NCBI GenBank assembly: GCA_023525715.1
Contig: CM042010.1
Location: forward strand, 85,872,116 to 85,936,115
Source: Cichorium intybus
Lineage: Eukaryota > Streptophyta > Magnoliopsida > Asterales > Asteraceae
Reading direction: 5' to 3'
Length of the DNA: 64,000 bases
How positions within the stretch are numbered: position 1 is the stretch's first letter; each line of letters begins with the position of its first letter. Positions 53,881 to 64,000 of this stretch are shown piece after piece. The position numbers were made by a program, and so were the translations under genes. The notes below the pieces were generated by a model, which was not told the DNA's origin, searched no databases, and saw nothing but the letters and a program-made list of their open reading frames with translations.

Positions 53881-54755
53881 TCTTTCACGTTTTCGGGCTT
53901 ACACGCTTCTTCTTGTGTTACACGAATCAACTCGGGTAGTCGGCTCGCCACACCCATACACGCGGATGTAATCTTTAAAGGATATCTCTTTCGACTCAGG
54001 GCATCTGCAACCACATTCGCCTTGCCGGGATGGTACAATATTTCACAGTCAAAATCTTTGAGTAAATCCATCCACCTTTGCTGCCTCATGTTTAATTCCT
54101 TCTGATCGAAGAAGTACTTCAAGCTTTTATGATCTGTATAGACAACAAACTTCACACCATACAAATAATGTCTCCAAAGCTTCAAGGCCAAAATCACTGC
54201 AGCCAATTCGAGATCATGCACCAGGTACTTCTTCTCGGCCTCTTTTAGTTGACGGGATGCATAAGCAATTACCCGACCCTTCTGCATCATCACACACCCA
54301 AGGCCCACCCATGAAGCATCACTATAAACCACGTAGTCTTCTCCGTCTTGCTGTAAAGCTAACACCAGGGCTTCACATAAGGCTTGCTTTAATTTCTGGA
54401 AGGATGCTTGTTGTCTTTCCGCCCATTCAAACTTTTCACCCTTCTTGGTCAATTTCGTTAACGGGGCAGCAATTGAAGAGAAGTTTTCTACAAATCTTCT
54501 ATAATAACCCGCCAATCCAAGAAAACTGCATATTTCTGTCGGACTTCGAGGCGGTTCCCATTTTATCACAGCTTCAATCTTTGTTGGATCAACTTTAATA
54601 ACGTGCCCAAGAAATTGTACTTCTCTTAGCCAGAATTCACACTTGGAAAACTTCATGTATAACTTTTCACGGCGAAGTAATTCCAATATTTGGCACAAAT
54701 GAACACCGTGCTCAGCCTGGCTTCGGGAATACACCAAAATATCGTTTATGAATAC
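53865..54755 (-). pseudogene. pol: RT C-terminal part and RNase H of chromovirus F
   Basis: Open minus-strand frame after the nested insertion. The catalytic pair is changed to IND: AAC at 54746-54744 replaces the first Asp of FIDD. Then LVYSRSQAEHGVHL, FLGHVIKVDPTKIEAV, LGLAGYYRRFVENF, RNase H VVYSDASWVGLGCVM, YTDHKSLKYFF and ANVVADALSRK follow. The frame is otherwise clean to 53865. Confidence 0.93.
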
Positions 54756-55276
54756 TGATGCAACATCGGATCTGGATCGGAGGTCTTGATGTTGGTGCCG
54801 TTAGCTATTTCCCGACTTGGATCCTAGTCACAATCAAGAAGATAATCGTTAGAACCGCCCCAGGGCGTGTGCCCCGGGAGCAGGCTCCGACGATCAAGTC
54901 AGTTCGATATGCGAGATAAGATGGTTTCTCCTCGCCGAAGAGAACCATCGTGGTGTAGGCGTGTAGAGGGTGGTGGAGAGTAGAGGCTAATGACTTAGGG
55001 AACTAGGGTTCCCTTATTGTTCTATTTATAGTGGACAATTAGGTCAGGCCTTGGGCCAGCCCAATTCAGGCCCAGCTAGCAGTGCTGTCAAGCAAGGCTG
55101 CCAAGCTAGCTGCCAGGGGATCCAGCCAAGCAATGCCGTTGGCTGGCTGGCGGGTTGTCACGCCGTGCTGCCGAGCAGGGCTGGCAGCCACGTCGTGCTG
55201 TCAAGTAGAGCCGTCCAGCGGCCGTCAAGCCGTGTTGTCATGCTATTCGGGTCAGCCGATGGACCTAATATCATCA
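54756..55276 (-). repeat. 3' LTR of the LARD-like element
   Basis: Minus strand: starts TGATGATATT and ends TTGCATCA. TATAAATA at 55030-55023 (minus) sets transcription leftward. The U3 part is GC-rich with GCTGCC/GGCAGC repeats. Confidence 0.93.
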
Positions 55277-55290
55277 AGTCCCCCCAGTCC
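55277..55290 (-). other. Polypurine tract of the LARD-like element
   Basis: Minus strand GGACTGGGGGGACT adjoins the LTR. Near-copies follow at about 55353 (GGACTGGGGGACA) and 55783 (AGACTGGGGGGAA). Confidence 0.85.
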
Positions 55291-57720
55291 GATGTGATTG
55301 GTTTGCTGACAATCGCATTAGACTTGATACAGCTATATAAGTCATACGTTATCATGTCCCCCAGTCCAATGTGATTGGTTTGCTAACAATCGCATTGGAC
55401 TAGATACATCAGACGTGCCGAAAATATAAGAGGAACAACCAAACCTCGCGTACGGGAATCTTAGTATGTTAGCAGATCCAGCGGTAGAGTTAGATCTACG
55501 CGACGCGGGGTTGGCCTGGTAATCTCTTCTTGCGCTATGAGATTAAGATCTAGTCAATTTGGTACGACATAGTTCTTGCCATGATTACGCAGCGAGGCTG
55601 ATGTGGCGATCATAAAGCGAAGTCGTTGCATGATAATGCAATAAGAAGGTTATGTGATAATGCAGCAAAGTTGTTGATGTAATTACGCAGAAAAGCTGTC
55701 GTAACGTCCTCGTCGTACCTTGGTGGAACGCCACCAATAAACGTCTTCATAGTTCTTTACACAAGCCATACCATACCGATTTCCCCCCAGTCTGGTGTGG
55801 GTAGCTGATAGGTAGCCATATCAGACTAAAGCGAATAGAGAAAAGCCATCGTTATGAATATGCATGTCGGGGTTACTATCAAAATTTTGTGCAGCGAGAC
55901 TGTTGACAAGATACAGAGCCACAAGGCGATTGTCGAGATAACAAACAGCAGGGCCGTTGTCCAAATAATATGCAGCAGGGCTGCTGACAAGATAGCGAGC
56001 CATATAGCTGCTGACAAGTCTGATGTGGATAGCTAATAGGTAGCCATGTCAGACTAAAGCGAACAGGGAAAAGTTGTTGTTACGAATATACATATCGGGG
56101 TCACAGTCAAGATAATATGCAGCGGGACTACTGACAAGAATATGAGCCACGAGGCGACTGTCAGGATAACAAGCAGCGGAGCTGCTGTCCAGATAATGTG
56201 CAGCGGGGTTGCTGACAAGATAATAAGAAACATGGTTGCTATCGAGAAAATGTGCAGCAGGGCTGCTAATAGATAATGAGCAACATGGCTGCTATCCAGA
56301 AAATGTGTAGCAGGGCTGCTAATAGATGATAAGCAGCATGGCTGCTGTCCAGAAAATGTTCAGCACGACTGCTGATAAGATAATAAGCAGCATGGTTGCT
56401 AACAAGATAATAAGCAGCATGGCTGCTGTCCAGAAAATGTGAGCAGGGCTGCTAATAGATAATGAGCAACATGGCTGCTGTCCAGAAAATGTTCAGCACG
56501 ACTGCTGATAAGATAATAAGCAGCATGGTTGCTAACAAGATAATAAGCAGCATGGCTGCTGTCCAGAAAATGTGCGACACGGCTACCAGAGCGATTGTCC
56601 TTGTTGCTGTAAGACATAAAGTGAGACAATGCTTGTTGATCGTCGAAGCAAAGAGAGAAACCGTGTAAATTGCCTTTATCGATAATTGTATAAGAACGCA
56701 TCGAATTATGGTGCTAAACATGGCTTAGGCTTGTGATGCGTGATTTATGATGTGCAGTAGCTAGGTTTATTCCATCCAGCGATCGCTTGTGGTGGAATCG
56801 AGCTTAATAGTTGGCAATTCAAGGCGAAGGTGATGAGCCTTCTAAACCTTAATTGAATTGGTCTTAGAAGCCAACAAGTCAAGGCAAAGGTTACGAACCT
56901 TTTTGAACTTGTATTAAATTGGGCTTTGTTAGGTGCTCGGACCTTGTTAGGTACTCGGACCTTTTTATGGCTCTCGGGCCTTGTGGTACTCGGACCTTTT
57001 TGTGGCTCTCGGGCCTTGTTAGGTACTTGGACCATTGCGTGGCACTCGGGCCATGTTAGGTACTCGGACCTTTGCGTGGCACTCGGGCCATGTTAGGTAC
57101 TCGGACCTTTGCGTGGCACTCGGGCCATGTTAGGTACTCGGACCTTTTTGTGGCTCTCGGGCCTTGTTAGGTACTCGGACCTTTGCGTGGCACTCGGGCC
57201 ATGTTAGGTACTCGGACCTTTTTGTGGCGCTCGGGCCTCATTAGAATCGGGCTTAGTAGCGAGTGATTTATGTGCCTGTCTCGGGTGATCAGTCCGAGCA
57301 AAGATATATATAATGGAACCGGTGCCTAGGTGGCTAGCTATATCGACGTGTACATAATATAAATTGTAACACAAAGAGTTTCGTCTACTACGTGTTAGCA
57401 ACAGATTATTAATGTAATAGTAAGGTTATGTGTCGAGGTTGCAGTAGGGCCGCTCGCGAGAGCTTGGCGGCGGAGCTGCTGGTGAGAGCTGGGCAGCGCG
57501 ACAGTGCTGCTGGCAATAGTTGGGCAGCGGACGGCTAGCATAGGCTGGGCAGCTGGGATGAGTTGGGCAGCAGGGCTATTGGCATGAACTGAGCAGCAGG
57601 GCTGCTGGCGGGAGCAGCACAACAGTGCTGCTGGTAAAAGCTGAGTCGCGGGCAGCGGTGCTGCTAGCATGAGCTGGGCAGCAGGGCTGCTGTTTGATTC
57701 TTCCCTCCTTAGTAATGAGT
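55277..57720 (-). repeat. Repeat-rich 3' part of the LARD-like element
   Basis: Contains an 80-bp duplication around the purine tract (55277-55415), a 228-bp tandem pair (55789 and 56017), GCAGC..GCTGC repeats with a 132-bp higher-order unit (56337 and 56469), about nine copies of a 36-38-bp unit GGTACTCGGACC (56928-57238), and degenerate GCTGGGCAGCAGGGCTGCTG repeats (57440-57700). The ORFs seen here come from repeats. Confidence 0.8.
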
Positions 57721-60700
57721 CGAATTTTAGGGATACGTTATTCCGTATAATTTTAACATGTCTTGTAAGTTTCCACCAATAAATACTTCTTCAATATAAA
57801 TGTGCTATGTCAGCCTTTATACTCCCCCCATTTTTGGAACAATGATGACACATTTGTCATGCGGTAAAGGGAATCGGGTTGTGCGATGCTAACGAAATCC
57901 GCTTGTTTATGTTGTGGTTGTAGTTGTACATTTTTGCCTCGTTCGTTTGTACATGTCATTGCAAAACGATAAAAGTAAGTATCAATTGTTGTGGTACGTG
58001 TATATTGTAAACAAATATATTCGTAAATTAGATGTATGCACATTCGAAGATTGCCAACGATGATTGGACAATGTTTTTAGATATGAGTCATCAGAGTAAG
58101 GGAAATAGGATAGTATATCATCATTTTGGTTAAATTTATAAGGGGTTCTCCTTCTTGTTGTAGGTGTCAACTTGCTTGTCGTGTTGAAACGCAGGTGATC
58201 TTTTGTTACATGGTTGTGCATGAGTTGCCTCATATGTGTTCATGCATCGCTCATTTGTACATGTCAGCACAAGCAATATAAGAGTAAGTTTCCATACTTT
58301 ACACAACGTAAAAGATCATAGAGTATATGGACGACAATAATGGTCAAAATGATATAACCATGCAGTTTTAGAAGATATTTGCGGCATGTATCTTCGCTTA
58401 AACATGTGTTTTTTGTATTTGTTCGTTATTGTTATGCTAACCAGGTTAGAAAAAATGGAAGGTTTAGTAGTTATTTTTGTGTGATCAACGAATTACCACA
58501 TGTGCATGCCAAAAAGAAAAGACTTGAATGTACTAATAATGCTAGGGGTATTTAGGAAGAATCCATCAGGTTCATGTGTTAGATGCGAGATGTTGCAAAA
58601 TCAAATATAAAAGGTAAGAAAGCAGAATTTTAGTCATTTTATAAGGTTTTCATTATCCACAAAAATGTGTCTGATTGTATTATTAACAATTTAATGTTAT
58701 TAGAATTTGAAATTTGACATTGGTACTATCGTGCTAATTATCTTGAGAAGTTAATTAAAGTGGCTTTGTGTTAAATATCGACGAAGATGTGATGCGTACG
58801 TTGCACAATATTAGGGACGTGATTTCCTTATCGGCCTTTTTCAGAAACTTAAATAGTTCGGCGTACGCCATATATTAATATTCAATGTTCGAGTTGAGTT
58901 TTGTGAAGAATGGTAATTATGTGTATACAACAAATTAATCAGAAAAGGAATGACAGACCTGTAGATCTAATAGAATCATATATGTTTTGTTGTGGGGTCT
59001 TGCAGGTCTTAAAAGACAAATGATGGGTTGAATTTCACTTCTTCTCTTTCACGAGTTTCACAAGTGGGTGATTGCTGGGTTTTTGGGGATGATGTTGAGC
59101 ATTTTTCATTTTTCTGGAGCAACGATTGCGTGGACTCCATTGTGAGAAGCGTGAAGGTAAGACCCGAGTTATCTAGACGAGATGAGCATCTGAATCTTCC
59201 GAAGGGTCATTGTAGTGGTAGGAAGGTCATATGTGGGCAGTGTTGTAATGGACTTTCTTCGGAGCTATGAGGCAGGCGCGAAGGTTGTCTCGGTCTTCTT
59301 TGAAGCTAAAAGAGAAACATATTCTCTTGTTTATTACAAACTAGAGGGGTAGCCAATTTGATGGGCCATGAAGACGCTCCCTCTTGAAGATTTTTCATAG
59401 TAAAAAACAGAAAGTTAGTTGTAAGGTAGAACCGGCTATAATTGCAATGGTGCTTTGCTTTGTTGGAGTTAAAACTGAGCCAGAATGGTTGTGGTTTGAC
59501 AGATTGAGCATTTCGTAATGTCGGACAGATTGTTTGGAAACTGGTAGTCTGACTTGATGAAGACTTGCCATCTTTGTAGATGTAGATGTAAAACTGGAGG
59601 GCAGCCTTCGTTTGATGAGCATTGTATAGGTGTCCGAATTGAGGTGTCTTGCTTGCGATGGTAATACTTGATTGTAGATCTGGCAGCGAACTTGTTAATG
59701 CAGATGAACTGTAATAGATGTCGTGTATGGCCTTCCCGGTTAAAGAGCGGTGAAAGGAGGAATTTGACTCTCGAGAACTGGTGGTGTCGTGTATGGCCTT
59801 CCCTGTTAAAGAGCGGGGAGGTTCTGATTAGGTTCTTCAAAAGAACAAGGAATATCATCAGTAAGTTTCTGCTTCCATTTCTAGTTAAGATCTGAACTAG
59901 AATTTGAAACTGGTCCTTGCATCTTGTAGTAAAATCGAGAATTGTAATGGTTGCTTTATGTGTCGACGGCTAAGACAAATTCCAATAACACGATTTTTGT
60001 CCTTGCACCCATTAGCGTTACTTGGAATTAGTGCACATTTAGGCAGAATTTCTCTCACATGCATTTCATCGAGCACCTTAGGTGCACAACTCTTCTCACC
60101 ATTTTTTTAGCCTATTTATAACTGTGAACTGAGGTTATACGATTCCACCACAAGTGATTAGGAGCTTGATTCGATCTGTAGCATTTCATTGGACCAGATT
60201 AGAGATCTTTATACCTCGTGAAGCAATGTAGAAGTATTCGATACTCTAATAGGGTTTTGAATGACTGTTGGAACGAGACTCAAGAAAAAGTTCACATCGA
60301 TCTTGTTATCTCTTGCTGCGAATATAGGTTTGGGGGAAAGGACTAGAAATCGATTTTGATGTGTGGTATTCATCAGCAATTACCGTAGAGGTTACTTGAT
60401 TTCAACGTGCAAGGATTTGGCTCTTGTAATTATCATCGTCGTTATCGATGAAGCTGATTCAACAGTGGCTATCAATGGGTTTGAGTCTGAGATGTTTTCA
60501 TGCAACCGCCTCTTTCCATCTAGCAAATTTCTAAAACTAACTATTCATATGGACGGAGGGTAATTTCATTCTTGCTCGAACTGGTGTGCTTGCAATCTTT
60601 GGATTCGTAGCTTCGAAGTATTAGAAATGGGTTCCGGTTCATTTTGTTCAGCGATAAATGGGATCTTAAAAGCAATTACAATAGCAATATGTTTTTGAAG

Positions 60701-60987
60701 CTGAAAACGATGTATGCAGGTATAATTCGTGAAACAGAGAGGAAGAGTTTTTTTTTTTTAGGGAATGAAGACTTTAAAGAACAGATCTAGAGTTTGCTCT
60801 TAGAGATGGGTTTTTAGGAGGCATAACCTTTGAAGAACACGTCTCTAGGGGTCTATGAGCAGATGAAATTTCCAAATAACAGATCTGTAGAGATCGTTGC
60901 CGGAACCGAAGCATGAAGAACGGATCTGTTGAGATCATTGAGAAGGTGAGGTTGAACCTTAGGCAACAATGGTTGTTTTGCTCGAGG
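57721..60987. other. AT-rich 5' part of the LARD-like element
   Basis: No ORF above 130 codons and no recognisable domain on either strand. The only structure I see is a direct repeat of about 31 bp (GTCGTGTATGGCCTTCCC core) at about 59718 and 59787. Confidence 0.6.
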
Positions 60988-61004
60988 TCCCACGGATGGC
61001 GCCA
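60988..61004 (-). other. Primer-binding site of the LARD-like element
   Basis: Minus strand TGGCGCCATCCGTGGGA, one base after the 5' LTR. It is neither the Met nor the Asp type; the tRNA is not identified. Confidence 0.75.
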
Positions 61005-61005
61005 A

Positions 61006-61542
61006 TGATGCAACATCGGATCTGGCATCGGGTGGATCTGGATCGGAGGTCTTGATGTTGGTGCCGTTAGCTATTTCCCGACTTGGATCCTAGTCACAAT
61101 CAAGAAGATAATCGTTAGAACCGCCCCAGGGCGTGTGCCCCGGGAGCAGGCTCCGACGATCAAGTCAGTTCGATATGCGAGATAAGATGGTTTCTCCTCG
61201 CCGGAGAGAACCATCGTGGTGTAGGCGTGTAGAGGGTGGTGGAGAGTAGAGGCTAATGACTTAGGGAACTAGGGTTCCCTTATTGTTCTATTTATAGTGG
61301 ACAATTAGGTCAGGCCTTGGGCCAGCCCAATTCAGGCCCAGCTAGCAGTGCTGTCAAGCAAGGCTGCCAAGCTAGCTGCCAGGGGATCCAGCCAAGCAAT
61401 GTCGTTGGCTGGCTGGCGGGTTGTCACGCCGTGCTGCCGAGCAGGGGTGGCAGCCACGCCGTGCTGTCAAGTAGAGTCGTCCAGCGGTCGTCAAGCCGTG
61501 TTGTCATGCTATTCGGGTCAGCTGATGGACCTAATATCATCA
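61006..61542 (-). repeat. 5' LTR of the LARD-like element
   Basis: 537 bp. Nearly identical to 54756-55276 except for 16 extra bases near 61026 (CATCGGGTGGATCTGG). TATA box at 61296-61289 (minus). Confidence 0.93.
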
Positions 61543-61547
61543 AATAC

Positions 61548-62606
61548 AATTACAAAAGTATCAAGGAATGTGCGACATACTCTGTTCATGAGATCCATAA
61601 ATGCTGCCGGAGCATTGGTTAACCCAAAAGGCATAACCAAAAACTCATAATGACCATAACGAGTACGGAATGCGGTCTTCGGAATATCTGATTCTCGAAT
61701 TTCAACAGATGATACCCCGACCTCAAATCAATTTTTGAAAAATACGACGCCACCTGAAGTTGATCGAACAAATCGTCGATTATTGGTAACGGGTATTTGT
61801 TTTTTCACCGTGATCTTATTCAGTTCCCGGTAGTCGATACACATACGCATCGACCCATCTTTCTTCTTTACAAACATAATAGGGGCTCCCCACGGTGACG
61901 AACTCGGTTTTATAAAACCCCGATCTAGAGGTTCTTCCAATTGCTTTCTTAACTCCTCCATTTCTGAATGTGCTAGTCGATAAGGAGCTCGAGCAACCGG
62001 TGCGGCTCCCGAAGCTAATTCGATTGCGAATTCGATCTGTCGCTCTGGCGGTAATACAGGAAGTTCTTCAGGAAAAACGTCTGGAAATTCGTTTACAATT
62101 TGCACACTTTCCTTTCCCACCTGATCCGACTTAGCCAAAGACACGTATGCTAAAGAAATAACCGACATTCTTAAACGCGATCGTTCGCCCTGGATTTTAA
62201 TCCATGCCCCATGTGGTGTTAAAACTGTAACATTCTTATTCCTACAATCCATGTTAGCATAATTCGTTGTTAACCAATCCATACCCACAATTACTCCAAA
62301 CTCCTTGGTAGTCATCGGCTTCAGATCTCTAGGGAAAGTGGTCTCGTAGTTCTTAAGCTGACAACCTTCAATATGTTCTGACACCCAAACATATCTACCA
62401 TCTGCCACTACTACTTCCAAACTTTCATCTATAGGAGTTAGGGGAATATTTAAACAAGACATTATAGACGTTGACACAAAACAATGCGTAGCTCCAGGAT
62501 AAAATATTACGTATACGAGAATTGAATTTAGAGTAAATATACCTGAAACTACGTCAGTCTTTTCACGAGCCTCTTCCACTGTCATCTGGAATGCCCATGA
62601 TGCCAC
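61548..62606 (-). pseudogene. pol: Protease and N-terminal RT of chromovirus F
   Basis: Minus-strand frame from 62606 (WAFQMTVEEAREKTDVVSG). The protease active site is ruined: the expected DSG reads YPG (VIFYPGATHCF). The MDWLTTNYANMDC block follows, then RT: FPDVFPEELPVLPPERQ, SSPWGAPIMFVKKKDGS, DYRELNKITVK. A frameshift near 61800 precedes the IDLRSGYH region. The palm (FGLTNAPAAFMDLMNRVC) reads in another frame up to the LARD insertion. Confidence 0.92.
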
Positions 62607-63809
62607 TGGTCCTCACCCGACCCTTTGTCTCTTCTTTCTTTCCTCCTCGTTCCTCTCTAGATTTATCGCTAGGTGTTCCAGATTTCACCTGGGGACAGTT
62701 CGGGCAAATATGATCTGTAGCCCCACACTCGAAACACCTTCGCTCCGCCTGACAGTCTCGAGCGATATGCCCATGTTTTCCACAGTTACGACAATCCGAC
62801 GATGGAACATCGGTCCGACAACTTCCAAAGTGCTTTTTCCTGCACTTTTCACACCACTTTGCTTCTTCTCTCGGGCCTTTGCCTCTAAAATTGGACCCCG
62901 TCTGTTGCGACTTTTTCTGAGGCGTCCAGGTTGTTCCTCCGCTTTCCGTTTAGTTTCACAAACTTTCTTTTCCTCCTCCTGCCTTTGAAGTTCCGTCTCT
63001 CTTTCTGTGGCTCTATCCACCACCTGTCGGAAAGAAGACAACTGAAGCGGTTACACAATTTCTCGAATTCGGGTTTTCAATCCCCACACGTATTTATCCA
63101 TCTTTCTCTTCTCAGTATTTATTTGATGTTCTGCAAATCTGGCATTCTCGAGAAAACTCAGTGTATATTCTTGTACCGAATGAGACCCTTGTTCCATGTG
63201 CAGAAACTCTTCTTCTAACCTCTTTAAAGCCACCTCAGAACAATATTCTTCATTGAATTTGGTTTTAAATTGTTCCCACAATAAAGACTGTGTCAAATCG
63301 GGGCCTAACGAGTTACTGAATATCTGCCAACAATGTAATGCATTTCCCATCAATTGATTCCTGGCAAACTCCCCCTTATCTCCTTCAGCGTATTTACTAA
63401 GTCGGAATACTTTCTCTGTATGCATTAACCATTCCATAGCATGTACTGACTGGATTATCTATTCCTGAGAACTCTTTGGGTTTACAGCCAAGAAATGTCT
63501 TATAAGTACACTACGTCTTTTTCCTGGAACTCCCTTCTCCGTGAACTTCTTTCTCTACACAACTTCCGCTTTCACCTTGGCTTTGTTTTTAGGTTGTCTA
63601 TCATGAAGTTGCTTTACAGCGCTTTCACCATGTACATTCATCAAGGTAGGTAGTAACTCACGTGCCACTATGGTGCGTAAGTCTTGTGGATTTTCATTTG
63701 CGGATCTATGTGCCCCTCTTCCAACCGAGCCTTGAGAAGGAGCTCGACCACCTCTCGAGGCTCCATGCCCCGAATTTCCCCATGTAGGGTTACTTCTGGT
63801 GCTTCTCAT
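62607..63809 (-). pseudogene. gag: gag of chromovirus F, broken
   Basis: Starts at ATG 63809 (MRSTRSNPTWGNSGHGA). Stops lie near 63555 and 63470. The capsid part is open at 63051-63437 (WLMHTEKVFRLSKYAEGDK, LLWEQFKTKFNEEYCSEVAL), followed by a basic Glu/Arg-rich stretch. Two zinc knuckles (CRNCGKHGHIARDC, CFECGATDHICPNC) lie at about 62695-62795 in a frame different from the ORF covering that DNA, so a frameshift lies just upstream. Confidence 0.88.
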
Positions 63810-63946
63810 ACTTCAAAATTCAACAAACAATTAGGTTATATATAATAACAGACTTATATATATACCCAACTGTACAACATGTCTACTATTTCTCAAGGTT
63901 TAAGTCGAGGGATCTATTCTACAGAGACCTAGTTCACTTAAACCAC

Positions 63947-63959
63947 GGCTCTGATACCA
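63947..63959 (-). other. Primer-binding site of chromovirus F
   Basis: Minus strand TGGTATCAGAGCC, initiator tRNA-Met type, three bases from the LTR. Confidence 0.95.
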
Positions 63960-63962
63960 ACT

Positions 63963-64000
63963 TGTAACACCCGACTTTTAAAAACAAAATACACCCAAAA
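63963..64000 (-). repeat. 5' LTR of chromovirus F (edge only)
   Basis: The last 38 bases of the window match 50887-50924, the corresponding edge of the 3' LTR. Confidence 0.93.

Larger units (their letters stand above)
54756..61542 (-). mobile_element. LARD-like non-autonomous LTR element nested in chromovirus F
   Basis: 6787 bp with LTRs of 521 and 537 bp, flanked by AATAC (54751-54755, 61543-61547). It has a primer site and a purine tract on the minus strand but no gag or pol ORF in 5.7 kb of internal DNA. That defines a large retrotransposon derivative. It depends on enzymes from elsewhere; the donor family is not identifiable here. Confidence 0.9.
50887..64000 (-). mobile_element. Chromovirus F (Ty3/gypsy, Tekay-like), reverse strand, cut by the window end
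   Basis: Minus-strand element with the 3' LTR on the left (50887-52452) and a 5' LTR starting at 63963. The primer site is at 63947-63959. The RT is split by a LARD-like insertion (54756-61542). Gag, protease, RT and integrase are all damaged. The left flank ATAAC (50882-50886) would be the target duplication; the other flank is outside. Confidence 0.93.

Noticed and set aside
55051..55374. Cys/Ser/Ala-rich ORFs in the LARD LTR (also 61317-61650)
   Set aside because: They arise from GC-rich LTR repeats, lie against the element's transcription direction and end differently in the two LTRs.
57721..60987. Small ORFs suggesting a captured host gene in the LARD-like element
   Set aside because: None exceeds 130 codons, and I recognise no domain or consistent exon structure.

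Overview
The window is plant nuclear DNA made almost entirely of nested LTR retrotransposons. The evidence is four LTR-element families with plant-type primer sites (initiator-Met and Asp tRNA), Ty3/gypsy chromoviruses with a C-terminal chromodomain, and a Ty1/copia element of Sirevirus type with an extra ORF after pol. I see no intact host gene. The mix of families suggests a large repeat-rich eudicot genome, possibly Asteraceae; that guess rests on family flavour only and is weak.

Layout. (1) 1-48599 is a tandem array of one Tekay/Del-like chromovirus family: LTR(1-646, cut by the window edge) - internal A(647-5892) - LTR(5893-7346) - internal B(7347-19235) - LTR(19236-19909 plus 47820-48599). 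A and B share stop codons, a homopolymer frameshift and a frameshifting integrase deletion, so they come from one already defective parent. (2) Internal B is split by a 6.58-kb non-autonomous Athila/Tat-like element (D1, 9502-16085, target duplication CAAGC). It encodes only an acidic protein and a putative plant transposon protein. (3) The third LTR is split by a Sirevirus-like copia element (19910-47814): long gag, pol, a 2-kb non-coding spacer and a large coiled-coil/Pro-rich ORF. That last ORF is itself interrupted by a second chromovirus (E, 32574-40269, duplication GGTGC) and by a reverse-strand copy of the non-autonomous element (D2, 40770-47249, duplication GCCTA). (4) 48600-49845 is the only non-LTR stretch; it holds a reverse-strand fragment resembling the accessory protein of plant CACTA-type transposons. 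(5) 49846-50886 is a 30-bp minisatellite. (6) 50887-64000 is a reverse-strand chromovirus (F) running off the window. Its RT is split by a 6.8-kb non-coding LARD-like element (54756-61542, duplication AATAC).

All coding regions of the autonomous-type elements are degraded, so none should move on its own. The most notable unexplained structure is non-coding. The A/B LTR carries five tandem 22-nt hairpins with an invariant 12-nt loop and covarying stems, lying inside a predicted intron. E, F and D carry their own tandem hairpin units or conserved hairpins in leaders, LTRs or 3' regions. The copia element carries 29 copies of the 7-mer TCCGAAG/CTTCGGA in about 13.7 kb.
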